A DNA stretch of 64,000 nt from Acinetobacter ihumii (GTDB lineage: Bacteria > Pseudomonadota > Gammaproteobacteria > Pseudomonadales > Moraxellaceae): the NCBI RefSeq assembly GCF_900625095.1, contig NZ_LR130760.1, forward strand, positions 2,862,903 through 2,926,902, given 5' to 3'. How positions within the stretch are numbered: position 1 is the first letter of the stretch; each line of letters opens with the position of its first letter. The notes beneath the pieces were generated by a model. It was given only the letters and a program-made list of their open reading frames with translations. It made no database searches and was not told the DNA's origin. A program made the translations under genes and the position numbers. This document shows, piece by piece, positions 35,009-45,816 of the stretch.

Positions 35009-35066
35009 AAACCTAGATCTATCCTTTGTTTCAATGCAGTAAAGTGAAGTCTAGGTTTAACTAGAC
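35009..35066. repeat. Nested inverted repeats at the 3' end of the hypothetical gene 35066-36106
   Basis: AAACCTAGA (35009-35017) and TCTAGGTTT (35050-35058) are perfect 9-base arms 32 bases apart. The right arm also forms a second hairpin GTCTAG-gtttaa-CTAGAC (35049-35066) that touches the stop codon. The two structures are mutually exclusive. It may be a 3'-end signal for the minus gene. Confidence 0.45.
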
Positions 35067-36106
35067 TATAGACCAAAATAATAGGCACAAGCGCAAATAA
35101 TAATCGTCAAAATAATCAGTTTAATGACAGCAGATGAACTGACTTTATGAGGTGGATGATGAGATTCAGAGCGAGATTTGCTCTGTAATATCGTCTGGGT
35201 CTGTGGATCAAGTGGTGATGCAATTTCAACTGCTGTACGCTGTGCAGATTTGTAATGATTGGCAATTTTAACAATCAGTTTGGCATTTAAGTCGTCGAGC
35301 TTTTGAGAAAAATTACGTAGATTAATCTGATCTTCAGGCGTGAGCATTTCACCAGATTCACGGTACGGATGCAGACGCAAATGCTCGATAAAGTTCGCTA
35401 GAGCCTCGGTGCGGTGCAAAAGCTCATGTGCCACATCTGCTGCATAATCAGTTGGAATCAATGCCAGATATTGCATGTCTTGCAAGGTTGAACCATCAGG
35501 TTTGTGTACAAGATTCGCTTCTATTCCATAATAGGGTAAATCCCGATTGGCTGGTTCAACAAAACCTTGCGCATATTTACTTCGAAAGAGTTCATTTTCA
35601 ATAAATGTTTGAATTTCATCCCAGTCAGATTCTTTTAAATCGGCTTCAATTTTTTTGCAGAGTTTATCTGATAAATCAAAACGCCAAAAAGTTTCCTGAT
35701 GCAAGGTGGCTTGCTGTGATGCTGGAATTTCAAAGTCATTGTCACTGAAGTACCATTCGGCAAGCTCTTTACCTAAAATCCATGCAGTTTTTTTATTTTT
35801 CTCATGACTTACAATAAAGTGTGCAAAGGGCAATAGTTCTACATTGGCATTCGGATTCTGTTCATCAGTCAGTAGATTTGAGAGATGTAGGCTAATACGA
35901 TAGACGCCCTGTTTTTTTAACCCTTCGAGCCAGACCTGAAAATGTTGGGCGAGCAAATGTTGGGAGTGAAGATCACGGAACTGAAAATAATGCTGATAAA
36001 AAATAGAATGTTGTAACCAACGGTTAAAACTAAGTTCGTGGCTGAGATATTCATTGCCAAAAGTAACCAGTGTCAGTTGTTGTTTCCAGATTTGATCAAG
36101 TGCCAT
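35066..36106 (-). CDS. Hypothetical tail-anchored membrane protein
   Basis: A 346-residue protein that I do not recognise. The first ~310 residues are soluble, with aromatic and His-rich stretches, and the last ~20 (SSAVIKLIILTIIICACAYYF) form one transmembrane helix, so it is probably tail-anchored with the body in the cytoplasm. A Ser/Thr/His-rich linker (~300-325) precedes the helix. It contains HELLHRTEALANF (~230), superficially like an HExxH site but with Leu-Leu between Glu and His, so I do not call it a metallopeptidase. It is divergent from pheS. Confidence 0.7.
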   Translation of the reverse strand: MALDQIWKQQLTLVTFGNEYLSHELSFNRWLQHSIFYQHYFQFRDLHSQHLLAQHFQVWLEGLKKQGVYRISLHLSNLLTDEQNPNANVELLPFAHFIVSHEKNKKTAWILGKELAEWYFSDNDFEIPASQQATLHQETFWRFDLSDKLCKKIEADLKESDWDEIQTFIENELFRSKYAQGFVEPANRDLPYYGIEANLVHKPDGSTLQDMQYLALIPTDYAADVAHELLHRTEALANFIEHLRLHPYRESGEMLTPEDQINLRNFSQKLDDLNAKLIVKIANHYKSAQRTAVEIASPLDPQTQTILQSKSRSESHHPPHKVSSSAVIKLIILTIIICACAYYFGL

Positions 36107-36233
36107 TGTTCAGTTTTCTTGTCCATACTGTTTTCAATCTTATACGTTTTATCATTCATATGACTAGAGGAAGATATCATTCCGTGTAATTTTCCTGTGT
36201 TTGATCTTCATCATTGTGCCGAAAAACTGTTAG

Positions 36234-37262
<1,029 letters not shown>

Positions 37263-37295
37263 ACATTTTTCAGAATTAAATAAGGTTTTATACAA

Positions 37296-39677
37296 ATGAA
37301 AATTAGCGAAAACTGGTTGCGCACTTGGGTTAACCCAGCGATTGATAGCGACACTTTGGCTGACCAATTGACGATGCTTGGTCTGGAAGTCGATGAACTT
37401 ACTCCTGTAGCTAAACCATTTACAGGTGTGGTGGTGGGTGAAGTTCTTACCGTTGAACAACATCCAGATGCAGATCGCTTGCGTGTGACCACGGTCAATA
37501 TCGGTTCGGACGAAACTTTGCAAATTGTCTGTGGTGCGCCGAATGTACGTGTGGGCATGAAAGCACCTGTAGCGACCATTGGTGCAGTATTACCGGGCGA
37601 CTTTAAAATTAAAAAAGGCAAACTACGTGGTGTGGAATCACAAGGAATGCTCTGCGGTGCTTCAGAAATTGATTTAGAAGATAAAATCGATGGTTTGCTG
37701 GAGTTGCCTGATGATGCGCCAGTGGGTGTCAATGTTCGTGACTATTTAAAACTTGATGACAATGTCATTGATATCAGTATTACGCCAAACCGTGGTGACT
37801 GTTTTAGTATTCGTGGAATTGCCCGTGAAATTGGTGTGATCAATCAGTTATCTGTTACTCAGCCTGAAATTGCAACGGTTGAGGCAGTCATTGCCGATCA
37901 AAAACAAGTGCAATTGGCAACCGATGGCGCACCTCGCTATTTGGGTCGTATTGTTAAAAATGTCAATGTCAAAGCCCCTACACCTGCGTGGATGGAACAA
38001 GCTTTAGCACGTTCAGGCATTCGTACCCATAGTATTTTGGTGGATATTACCAACTATGTATTGATGGAACTGGGACAGCCGATGCATGCCTTTGATTTGG
38101 CGAAATTGCAAGGCGATATTCAGGTACGTCAAGCTCAGTCGAATGAAAAGTTGATGTTACTGAATGAACAGGAAGTTGAACTCAATCCTGACATTATGGT
38201 GATAGCTGATAACGCGAAAGTCTTGGCAATTGCAGGAATCATGGGCGGTCTTGAATCGAGCGTCACCGATGATACTCAAGATATTTTCCTTGAAAGCGCA
38301 TTCTTTGCACCTCTTGCGATTGCTGGTCGTGCGCGACGTTTCGGTTTGCATACGGATTCATCACAACGCTATGAACGTGGGGTTGATTTTGAACTGCCAA
38401 TGCTGGCAATGATTCGTGCTTCGCAATTAATTCAGCAATATGCGGGTGGTGAATTTGGTCCAATCAGCTCAGCTGAAAAGACTGAGTTATTGCCACAGCG
38501 CAAAGCAATTGAATTGAATCAGGCGCAGGTCGATGCACTACTTGGTTATCAGGTCGATGCGGAGTTTATTGCTGATGCTTTAACGCGTCTGGGTTGTGTA
38601 GTCACGGTGAAAGCGCAAGGTGAATGGTCAGTTGTGCCACCATCACATCGTTATGATATGGTGATTTATCAAGACTTGATTGAAGAAGTTGCACGTATTC
38701 ATGGTTATGACAATATTCAAATTCGTCTGCCACAAATCGATGTGAAATTTAGTGCTTATCAGGATGGTTTTGAACAAGATCAATTGCGTCAAACCATTGC
38801 GACATTAGGCTACCAAGAAGCGATCAGTTTTAGCTTTGCTGACTTAAAACTGGAAAAACAACTGAACCCAGCCGTAAATCCGCTGGCATTAGCCAACCCG
38901 ATTTCAAGTGATTTAGCCGTGATGCGCAGTACCTTGCTGTCGAGCTTGATTCCATGTGTACAATACAACTTAAATCGTCAGCAAAATCGTGTGCGTTTGT
39001 TTGAATTAGGCTTACGTTTTGACTACCAAAATGCCCAGTCGATTCATGATTTAAAACAAATCCCAACTTTGGCTTTAATTGCGGTGGGTTCTCACATTCC
39101 AGAGCAATGGCATGCGAAAGCTCAAGCGATGGATTTCTTTGATCTCAAAGGCGAGGTTGAACAGATTTTAGCGGCAGGTCGCGTACAGGTTGAATACATC
39201 CGTTCTGAACGTGCTTGGTTACATCCGGGACAATCTGCTGAAATCGTCGTAAATGGTCAATCGATTGGCTATTTAGGACGTTTACATCCATCACTTGAAA
39301 ATGATCTGGATTTAGGTGTAACTTGGGTAGCAGAGTTAGATCAAAGCGCAGTTTTGCAATCTTATGTATCTAATTTTACAGAATTATCACGTTTTCCATC
39401 AGTTCGACGTGATATTGCGCTATTAATCAGTGATAATATAAATGTGAGTGATATTCAGCAGTTAATTAAACAAACAGGTGGAGACCTTCTGGATTCTAGT
39501 TGGTTGTTTGATGTGTATACGGGTCAAGGTGTTGAGCAGGGCAAACGTTCTTTAGCATTTGCACTACTATGGCAACATCCTTCACGTACGCTTGAAGATG
39601 CTGAAATTAAATCAGGTATGGATCAAATTATAGAAGTGTTGGAAAACACTTATCAAGCGACATTGAGGGCCTCATGA
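37296..39677 (+). CDS. pheT: Phenylalanyl-tRNA synthetase beta subunit
   Basis: A 793-residue subunit with the usual order: tRNA-binding EMAP-II-like domain (~39-150, [20 protein letters not shown]), B3/4 editing domain (~210-370), B5 (~400-475), catalytic-like pseudo-domain, and a C-terminal FDX-ACB domain (~700-793, [13 protein letters not shown]). It edits mischarged Tyr-tRNA(Phe). It begins [14 protein letters not shown]. It overlaps ihfA by ATGA. Confidence 0.97.
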   Translation: MKISENWLRTWVNPAIDSDTLADQLTMLGLEVDELTPVAKPFTGVVVGEVLTVEQHPDADRLRVTTVNIGSDETLQIVCGAPNVRVGMKAPVATIGAVLPGDFKIKKGKLRGVESQGMLCGASEIDLEDKIDGLLELPDDAPVGVNVRDYLKLDDNVIDISITPNRGDCFSIRGIAREIGVINQLSVTQPEIATVEAVIADQKQVQLATDGAPRYLGRIVKNVNVKAPTPAWMEQALARSGIRTHSILVDITNYVLMELGQPMHAFDLAKLQGDIQVRQAQSNEKLMLLNEQEVELNPDIMVIADNAKVLAIAGIMGGLESSVTDDTQDIFLESAFFAPLAIAGRARRFGLHTDSSQRYERGVDFELPMLAMIRASQLIQQYAGGEFGPISSAEKTELLPQRKAIELNQAQVDALLGYQVDAEFIADALTRLGCVVTVKAQGEWSVVPPSHRYDMVIYQDLIEEVARIHGYDNIQIRLPQIDVKFSAYQDGFEQDQLRQTIATLGYQEAISFSFADLKLEKQLNPAVNPLALANPISSDLAVMRSTLLSSLIPCVQYNLNRQQNRVRLFELGLRFDYQNAQSIHDLKQIPTLALIAVGSHIPEQWHAKAQAMDFFDLKGEVEQILAAGRVQVEYIRSERAWLHPGQSAEIVVNGQSIGYLGRLHPSLENDLDLGVTWVAELDQSAVLQSYVSNFTELSRFPSVRRDIALLISDNINVSDIQQLIKQTGGDLLDSSWLFDVYTGQGVEQGKRSLAFALLWQHPSRTLEDAEIKSGMDQIIEVLENTYQATLRAS

Positions 39678-39967
39678 CAGCATTAACTAAAGCAGACATG
39701 GCGGATCATTTAAGTGAGCTCACGAGCTTAAATCGTCGTGAAGCAAAACAAATGGTTGAGTTGTTCTTTGACGAAATTAGTCAGGCATTAATTGCTGGCG
39801 AACACGTCAAACTTTCGGGTTTTGGTAATTTTGAATTGCGTGACAAGCGTGAACGCCCGGGACGCAATCCTAAGACTGGTGAAGAAATTCCGATTTCTGC
39901 CCGTCGTGTGGTCACCTTTAGAGCGGGTCAGAAGTTTAGACAGCGCGTAGGAAATGAGCAGGATTAA
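39674..39967 (+). CDS. ihfA: Integration host factor alpha subunit
   Basis: A 97-residue HU/IHF-family DNA-bending protein. The family signature [17 protein letters not shown] (~49-65) contains the intercalating Pro arm, and [19 protein letters not shown] follows. The start [16 protein letters not shown] is of the alpha type. It pairs with IhfB encoded elsewhere. It overlaps pheT by four bases, as in E. coli and Pseudomonas, and its stop codon is inside a terminator hairpin. Confidence 0.97.
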   Translation: MTALTKADMADHLSELTSLNRREAKQMVELFFDEISQALIAGEHVKLSGFGNFELRDKRERPGRNPKTGEEIPISARRVVTFRAGQKFRQRVGNEQD

Positions 39968-39982
39968 CCTGCTCTTTTTTTA
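39956..39982 (+). terminator. Rho-independent terminator overlapping the ihfA stop codon
   Basis: GAGCAGG-attaa-CCTGCTC followed by seven T. The TAA stop is in the loop. Confidence 0.88.
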
Positions 39983-40425
39983 TTTTATCTGGACGATATT
40001 GAGCCGACTTTAAAACATAACCGTTTCTAATTTTTTATTTTTATACAAATACTTCTCTTGATCTGAAAGTGCTAGACCGTTTGATTTTGTTGCTTATCTT
40101 CATCTAGCTGATCATCTTAATTAAATTCTCAGATATATCTTAAATCCTAATTATACGCTGATTCTATGGTACGAAATGATGATGGATCTTTAATTTAAGC
40201 TCCAATAGAAATAGCCTCGAGCTCAGTCTTCGTTTTGCTTATATTCTCAAAGTGTTTGGAGTATGAGTTAAATCATCATTTTTTTAATGGTAATCAAGCT
40301 GCTTTCAAAATATTCAACGTTCGAGGGGGAAGGTAATCGATAAGTGAATTATAAATTAGAAAGCATTGATAAAAATCCGTTTGAGTTTTAATTATTCTTA
40401 CAGGAATTTATCTATAAATTTAAAT
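39983..40425. other. Non-coding gap between ihfA and the Ala-rich lipoprotein
   Basis: About 440 AT-rich bases between two terminators on opposite strands. No credible ORF, RNA gene or repeat was recognised. It lies between the 3' ends of convergent genes, so promoters are not expected. Confidence 0.5.
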
Positions 40426-40455
40426 GAAAAAAGAGAGCTAAAAAGCTCTCTTTTT
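40426..40455 (-). terminator. Rho-independent terminator of the Ala-rich lipoprotein gene
   Basis: On the minus strand AAGAGAGCT and AGCTCTCTT form the stem, followed by a run of six T. Confidence 0.85.
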
Positions 40456-40478
40456 GAACTGCTAATCTAAAAACTAGA

Positions 40479-40775
40479 TTAGTGAGCAGCTTCAGATGCA
40501 GCAGCAGCAGCGTCTGTAGCTGAACCAGCAGCATCAGTTGCAGCAGCAGCAGCTGTGTCAGCAGCAGCAGCAGCGTCAGATGCAGCAGCAGCAGCTTCTG
40601 GAGCAGAAACAGCAGCAGCGTCAGTTGCAGCAGCAGCAGCTTCAGATGCAGCAGCAGTAGCTTCAGATGCAGCAGCGTTAGCGTCAGCAGCAGCTTCGTC
40701 AGTTTTCTTTGCACAACCAACGAAAGCTAAAGTAGTAGCGATAGCAGCAGCAATAGCGATTTTTTTGAATAACAT
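40479..40775 (-). CDS. Alanine-rich low-complexity lipoprotein
   Basis: A 98-residue predicted lipoprotein: a signal ending in lipobox AFVGC (Cys21), then KKTDEAA, and ~70 residues made almost only of Ala with regularly spaced Ser, Thr, Asp and Glu (units such as AAASEA and AAATDA). This would form a long amphipathic helix, in the manner of small Lpp-like or entericidin-like envelope lipoproteins. The DNA is a near-tandem GCA/GCT repeat that keeps long open frames on both strands, but only this frame has a signal peptide, a ribosome-binding site (GAGAG) and a matching terminator. Likely abundant and envelope-located; exact role unknown. Confidence 0.8.
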   Translation of the reverse strand: MLFKKIAIAAAIATTLAFVGCAKKTDEAAADANAAASEATAAASEAAAAATDAAAVSAPEAAAAASDAAAAADTAAAAATDAAGSATDAAAAASEAAH

Positions 40776-41143
40776 GGCATCACTCTCATAAAATTTGTGA
40801 GATTAAAAAAAACCGGTGTCAAACTGTTTGTGCTTTAATTATTCCTAAACGAAGCTAGGTAACAACGCATAGAGCAGTCTAACTGGTCTGCAAATATGCT
40901 ATCATTGCCTATAAGGAAATACTACTGGCTGGCATTAAAAATCACTAAAAAAACCGATAAAATGAAGATCTTTTTAACAGATAATAACAATTAAAGTCGT
41001 CATTTATATTGGATAATTAATAGTTAAGAGTTTAAAACATAAGCATTTTTTGAAGCGTTGCTTAAAATTTATCATGTGGTTACACGTGCTTTAACATTTT
41101 AAACTATCAATTGTATATTTATGTAATAAAAGTCAACCAAAAC
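40776..41143. other. Non-coding gap with the Ala-rich lipoprotein promoter
   Basis: About 370 AT-rich bases. On the minus strand an exact TTGACA near 40817-40822 is a candidate -35 for the lipoprotein gene, though no well-spaced -10 is clear. Nothing else was recognised. Confidence 0.4.
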
Positions 41144-41170
41144 AAAAGGCTGTCATCAAGACAGCCTTTT
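41144..41170 (-). terminator. Rho-independent terminator of rho
   Basis: AAAAGGCTGTC and GACAGCCTTTT form an 11-base stem with a 5-base loop just beyond the rho stop codon; on the minus strand T-rich sequence follows. Confidence 0.8.
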
Positions 41171-41188
41171 ATCAAAAAACACAAAATT

Positions 41189-42457
41189 TTAGTTCGCAGC
41201 TTTTCGTTTCATTTGATCAAAAAAGTCATCATTGGTTTTGGTTTCTTTCATACGATCAAGCAAGAATTCCATTGCTGCCAATTCATCCATAGGATGAAGC
41301 AGTTTGCGAAGAATCCAGACTTTACGAAGATTATCTTCATCCATCAAACGTTCTTCGCGACGTGTGCCTGATTTTTTGATATTCATGGCAGGGAAAACAC
41401 GCTTTTCAGCAATACGACGATCCAGCGTGATCTCTTGGTTACCTGTCCCTTTGAATTCTTCGTAGATCACTTCATCCATCTTACTGCCAGTTTCAATCAG
41501 TGCAGTTGAGATGATGGTCAATGAACCGCCTTCTTCAATATTACGTGCCGCACCAAAGAAACGTTTTGGACGTTCAAGTGCATGGGCATCGACACCACCG
41601 GTCAAGACTTTTCCTGAAGATGGAATGACCGTGTTATAAGCACGTGCCAGACGCGTAATAGAGTCCAGCAAAATCACCACATCTTTTTTGTGTTCGACCA
41701 GACGTTTGGCTTTTTCAATGACCATTTCAGCCACCTGAACGTGACGTGCTGGTGATTCATCAAAAGTAGATGCGACCACTTCACCACGCACACTGCGTTC
41801 CATTTCTGTGACTTCTTCTGGACGTTCATCAATCAGAAGTACAATCAGGAAAACTTCAGGATTATTACGAACAATAGACTGCGCAATGTTCTGTAATAAC
41901 ATGGTTTTACCCGCTTTTGGCGGTGCCACGATAATCGAACGTTGACCCTTACCAATTGGAGCGATCAAGTCAACTACACGTGCAGTTAAATCTTCTGTAG
42001 TTCCGTTCCCTAACTCCATAATCAGTTGTTCAGTTGGGAAAAGCGGGGTTAAGTTTTCAAAAAGAATTTTATTGCGAGAATTTTCTGGCGTATCGTAGTT
42101 AATCTGGTTGACTTTTAGCAACGCAAAATAACGTTCGCCTTCTTTAGGTGGACGAATGGTTCCTGTGATGGTATCGCCTGTGCGCAAATTAAAACGGCGA
42201 ATTTGCGATGGACTGACATAAATATCGTCTGGGCCTGCAAGGTAAGAACCCGCAGCTGAACGTAGAAAACCAAAACCATCAGAGAGGATTTCGAGAACAC
42301 CATCACCAAAGATTTCTTCGCCATTCATGGCATGGCGTTTTAAAATGGCAAAAATAATGTCTTGCTTACGATTACGAGCCATTCCTTCAAGGCCCATAAA
42401 CTCAGCAATCTTGATCAGTTCGCCAATCGGTTTTTTCTTGAGTTCGGTTAAATTCAT
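41189..42457 (-). CDS. rho: Transcription termination factor Rho
   Basis: A 422-residue hexameric RNA helicase. The N-terminal RNA-binding domain (~1-130) holds [21 protein letters not shown] (two parts of the OB fold). The ATPase core has Walker [13 protein letters not shown] (~178-189), Walker [17 protein letters not shown] (~260-275), the Q-loop/P-loop [19 protein letters not shown] and the R-loop near the end. The length equals the compact gammaproteobacterial form. It lies downstream of trxA on the same strand, as in E. coli, with a 330-base leader between them. Confidence 0.98.
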   Translation of the reverse strand: MNLTELKKKPIGELIKIAEFMGLEGMARNRKQDIIFAILKRHAMNGEEIFGDGVLEILSDGFGFLRSAAGSYLAGPDDIYVSPSQIRRFNLRTGDTITGTIRPPKEGERYFALLKVNQINYDTPENSRNKILFENLTPLFPTEQLIMELGNGTTEDLTARVVDLIAPIGKGQRSIIVAPPKAGKTMLLQNIAQSIVRNNPEVFLIVLLIDERPEEVTEMERSVRGEVVASTFDESPARHVQVAEMVIEKAKRLVEHKKDVVILLDSITRLARAYNTVIPSSGKVLTGGVDAHALERPKRFFGAARNIEEGGSLTIISTALIETGSKMDEVIYEEFKGTGNQEITLDRRIAEKRVFPAMNIKKSGTRREERLMDEDNLRKVWILRKLLHPMDELAAMEFLLDRMKETKTNDDFFDQMKRKAAN

Positions 42458-42737
42458 AAGTGTTCAGATTGATAAGGAAAATAGTGGAGTCAGATAAGAG
42501 AAGTAAAAGTCAGCCGCAAGTAATCAAATGCGAAATATACGCACTTGCATAGTCACAAACGCAGAAGTCAGGTTGATTGTTTCGGTAAGAAATAATTAAA
42601 ACAATTGCTATTGCCGAATGGCGATCTTATGTTTTGTGTCTTGCTTGTAAGAAGGCAGGTGAAGTGATTTTCCTTCAGCACTTCTTGCTCAAGAAATATA
42701 TGCCAGATCAGTGAGTTTGTCAATTTTTCAGCAAAAA
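42458..42737 (-). promoter_or_regulatory. Long rho leader
   Basis: Some 280-330 untranslated bases precede rho after the trxA terminator. In E. coli a leader of similar size contains Rho-dependent autoregulatory sites. Here it is AT-rich with no ORF or strong hairpin that I can see; autoregulation is by analogy only. Confidence 0.4.
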
Positions 42738-42764
42738 AAATACGCTATTAAAAATAGCGTATTC
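42738..42764 (-). terminator. Rho-independent terminator of trxA
   Basis: AATACGCTATT and AATAGCGTATT form an 11-base stem with a short A-loop; on the minus strand eight T follow. Confidence 0.88.
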
Positions 42765-42789
42765 ATTTATAAAGTCATTAAACTCAAAC

Positions 42790-43116
42790 TTAAGCATTTT
42801 CATCAAGAAATGCAGCAAGTTTAGAACGTGGCGCAGCACCAACTTGTTGTGCAACCACCTGACCATCTTTAAATAAAAGAAGTGCAGGAATGTTACGGAT
42901 ATTATATTTCACCGCAGTGTCTTCACAAGAAGTCACGTCAACTTTCACAATTTTTACTTTACCTTCGTATTCTTGAGACAAGTCTTCAAGTACAGGAGCG
43001 ATCGCTTTACATGGCGCACACCAAGCCGCCCAGAAGTCGACGAGTACAGGGATTTGTGAATCGAGAACATCTGCCTGAAAATCAGCATCAGTGGTATTTA
43101 CGATATTAGCAGACAT
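42790..43116 (-). CDS. trxA: Thioredoxin 1
   Basis: A 108-residue thioredoxin with the redox motif WCAPC (Cys33, Cys36) in DFWAAWCAPCKAIAPV and the cis-Pro in RNIPALLLFKDG. It reduces cytosolic disulfides and serves ribonucleotide reductase. The trxA-rho order with divergent ppx upstream is the conserved arrangement seen in Acinetobacter and Pseudomonas. It is followed by its own terminator. Confidence 0.97.
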   Translation of the reverse strand: MSANIVNTTDADFQADVLDSQIPVLVDFWAAWCAPCKAIAPVLEDLSQEYEGKVKIVKVDVTSCEDTAVKYNIRNIPALLLFKDGQVVAQQVGAAPRSKLAAFLDENA

Positions 43117-43200
43117 AGCTTGCTCCGAATTTTTTGAAAATTTTTAATCTAGAAGGTTAGTCAATCTATCGGCATAAAGTATTACATAGCCTTCTAGGTC

Positions 43201-43222
43201 AATGTAAGGGTTGTTTTACATT
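43201..43222. repeat. Inverted repeat between trxA and ppx
   Basis: AATGTAA (43201-43207) and TTACATT (43216-43222) are perfect arms with 8 bases between, in the divergent promoter region of trxA and ppx. Possible operator; the binding protein is unknown. Confidence 0.35.
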
Positions 43223-43396
43223 ATTCAAGGATTCAGTTACTTTGTCTAATAGATGTTGGCAATGTTGTTGATCGTGTAGAGCAATGCTAGCACCTCATTA
43301 CTTGATAAAAATACAGTGCACAGTTTGGCAAAAATGGCTTTTCAATTGTATGTATGTGAATTACTCTAAGCGACAATTCTGTAGGGGTTAATTTCA

Positions 43397-44917
43397 ATGG
43401 CTGATTTTTTAATTGATGAAGAATTACTTGCTGCCATCGACATGGGATCAAATAGTTTCCACTTAGCCATTGCACGTGTAGACCATGGTGAAGTAAAAAA
43501 AGTCGCATCGATGTCCGAAAAAGTGCAATTAGCAGCAGGTCTGGATGAAAATAAAAATTTAACTGAAGCCGCACAGCAACGTGGTTTGGCATGTTTAGCC
43601 CGTTTTGTTGGGCGTCTTGGCTCTGTACAGCCAAATCGTTTAAGAATTGTGGCAACCAATGCCTTGCGTCAGGCAAAAAATGGTCATGAATTTATTCAAA
43701 AAGCAGCTGAAATTTTACCCAAACCGATTGAAATTATTGCAGGTCGTGAAGAAGCCCGTTTAATTTATCTGGGGGTATCGCACACCATGGCCAATGGTGG
43801 ACGTCGTTTGGTCATCGATATTGGTGGTGGTTCAACTGAGCTGATTATTGGTGAAGAGTTTGAACCCATTCAGACTGAATCTTTGCAAATGGGCTGTGTG
43901 GCATATACCAAAGCTTTTTTCCCCGAAGGTGACATTAGCGCTAAAATTTTTGATAAAGCGGTCACGGCTGCACGTAAGGAACTTTCTGCAATCGCCAATA
44001 CTTATAAAGCTGAAGGCTGGGACACAGTTGTGGGTTCATCAGGAACCATTAAAGCGGCCAAACAGATTATGGTCAATCTGGGCTTGAGCGATGAACAGGA
44101 AAATGTGACCCGCGAAGGTCTGGAAAAACTCAAAGACAAGCTTCTTAAATTTAAACACAGTGCTGAAATCGATTTTGAAGGTTTGAAGGATGACCGCCGA
44201 GCAGTTTTGCCAGCGGGTTTAGCAATTTTATATGCGGTTTTTGATGTTTTAGAGATCGACAAACTGGCCTATTCAGATGGTGCATTACGCGAAGGGGTCA
44301 TGTATGACTTACTTGGTCGTTTTAAACATGAAGATATTCGTGATCGTAGCGTACAAGCCTTAATGGGGCGTTATAACGCCGATTTAAAACAGGCAGAGCG
44401 TGTGGTGAATACGGCGCAACAATTGTTTGATCATGTGGCAGAGCCGCTTGATTTAAGCAGTGAAGACAGTGACTTATTGCGCCGCGCCGCGTATTTGCAC
44501 GAAATTGGTCTAGCGATCAGTCATGGGGGCTATCATCGTCATGGTGCATATTTATTGCAACATTCAGACATCCCGGGCTTCTCACAAATTGACCAAAATC
44601 ATCTTTCTTTATTGGTGGCGCATCATCGTCGTAAGTTACGAAATGACGCTAAACAGGACGTTTTAAGGGGCGGCGGGATAAAATTGGTCTATCTATGCCT
44701 GTTACTTCGTTTGGCGGTTTTACTCAATCATAGTCGTAGCGATCAGATGCTTCCTGCCATTGAATTGACCGTACTAAATAGTCAACAATGGCAACTTAGC
44801 GTTTCTGGTGATGCAAAACAATGGCCGCTGCTGGTTGCCGATCTGCATGATGAGCAAGAGCAATTTAAGCATTGGGACATTGAGTTGGATATTCAGTCGG
44901 AAAAATTTATCGATTAA
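43397..44917 (+). CDS. ppx: Exopolyphosphatase Ppx
   Basis: A 506-residue Ppx/GppA-family enzyme that removes terminal phosphates from polyphosphate (and in the family also hydrolyses pppGpp). The ASKHA-fold phosphate loops are AIDMGSNSFHLAI (~15-27) and VIDIGGGSTELIIG (~140-153), with VGSSGTIKAA (~213) and the C-terminal HD-like helical domain YLHEIGLAISHGGYHRHGAY (~365-384). The 500-residue length fits Ppx better than GppA, but the two are not separable with certainty. It is divergent from trxA with 280 bases between. Confidence 0.9.
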   Translation: MADFLIDEELLAAIDMGSNSFHLAIARVDHGEVKKVASMSEKVQLAAGLDENKNLTEAAQQRGLACLARFVGRLGSVQPNRLRIVATNALRQAKNGHEFIQKAAEILPKPIEIIAGREEARLIYLGVSHTMANGGRRLVIDIGGGSTELIIGEEFEPIQTESLQMGCVAYTKAFFPEGDISAKIFDKAVTAARKELSAIANTYKAEGWDTVVGSSGTIKAAKQIMVNLGLSDEQENVTREGLEKLKDKLLKFKHSAEIDFEGLKDDRRAVLPAGLAILYAVFDVLEIDKLAYSDGALREGVMYDLLGRFKHEDIRDRSVQALMGRYNADLKQAERVVNTAQQLFDHVAEPLDLSSEDSDLLRRAAYLHEIGLAISHGGYHRHGAYLLQHSDIPGFSQIDQNHLSLLVAHHRRKLRNDAKQDVLRGGGIKLVYLCLLLRLAVLLNHSRSDQMLPAIELTVLNSQQWQLSVSGDAKQWPLLVADLHDEQEQFKHWDIELDIQSEKFID

Positions 44918-44991
44918 CTCGACTTGGTTGGGCGATTGCGCATGTGTAATATGCAGCCAATACGCCCCAATTTAGGGATAATACTCGACTT

Positions 44992-45816
44992 ATGAAAAGT
45001 AAAGCTGCTCAGTCTAAAGCGTGGAAAACCGTGCAAATTGCACGACATCCTGATCGACCACAATTTCTGGATTATGTCGGTGAAATTTTCACTGAATTTG
45101 ATGCCTTGCATGGCGATCGGCTATTTGGTGATGATGGCGCAATGGTCGGTGGCTTAGCACGTTTTGAAGGCCGCCCAGTCATGGTGGTGGGTCAGCATCG
45201 TGGTCGCAGTACCCGTGAAAAATTAAAACATAATTTTGGGATGTCAAATCCGGAAGGCTATCGTAAATCGCAGCGTTTATTGGACATGGCAGAGCGTTTT
45301 AACCTGCCTGTATTTACTTTTATCGACACCATGGGTGCATATCCGGGTGTGGGAGCTGAAGAACGTGGTCAGGCCGAAGCGATTGCAACCAGTTTGGCGC
45401 AGCTATCAAACTTGAAAGTCCCTGTCATTGCAACAGTTTTGGGTGAAGGGGGTTCAGGTGGTGCGTTAGGAATTGGCGTCGCTGACCGTGTGATTATGCT
45501 ATCACACAGCATTTACTCGGTGATTTCACCAGAAGGCTGTGCTTCGATTTTATGGAAAACGGCAGAAAAAGCTGAACAGGCCAGTGATGCTTTAGCATTG
45601 ACCGCCGATAAACTGCAAAAGATTGGTATAGTCGAATATGTGGTGGATGAAGGTGAAGGTGCACATTTACATCCAGAACAAGTTATGCAAAACCTGCAAG
45701 CTGTGTTAAAAGAAGCGTTGGATGAATTGCTACCGATGGATGCAGATGAACGATGCGAAGCACGTTACCAGCGTTTAATGAAATTTGGCAGCGACAATTT
45801 AGGTCTGAGCTCTTAA
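44992..45816 (+). CDS. accA: Acetyl-CoA carboxylase carboxyltransferase alpha subunit
   Basis: A 274-residue crotonase-fold subunit of the carboxyltransferase that makes malonyl-CoA with AccD. It starts [23 protein letters not shown], shorter than the ~319 of E. coli because the N-terminal helix is reduced, as is usual in Acinetobacter. It has [33 protein letters not shown] (~107-126) and [15 protein letters not shown] (~146-160). The 3' end overlaps tilS by 64 bases in another frame. Confidence 0.95.
   Translation: MKSKAAQSKAWKTVQIARHPDRPQFLDYVGEIFTEFDALHGDRLFGDDGAMVGGLARFEGRPVMVVGQHRGRSTREKLKHNFGMSNPEGYRKSQRLLDMAERFNLPVFTFIDTMGAYPGVGAEERGQAEAIATSLAQLSNLKVPVIATVLGEGGSGGALGIGVADRVIMLSHSIYSVISPEGCASILWKTAEKAEQASDALALTADKLQKIGIVEYVVDEGEGAHLHPEQVMQNLQAVLKEALDELLPMDADERCEARYQRLMKFGSDNLGLSS

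Noticed and set aside
35390..35430. HELLH in the hypothetical gene 35066-36106 as a zinc protease site
   Set aside because: HELLH does match HExxH, but I see no third ligand or family context, so a peptidase call would be unsupported; it may deserve a structure check.
40412..40791. Additional long ORFs on both strands across the Ala-rich lipoprotein gene
   Set aside because: They result from the GCA repeat, which is free of stops in several frames; only the minus-strand frame with signal peptide and lipobox is supported.
43287..43676. 129-residue minus-strand ORF across the ppx start
   Set aside because: Antisense to the conserved ppx N-terminus; no homology recognised.
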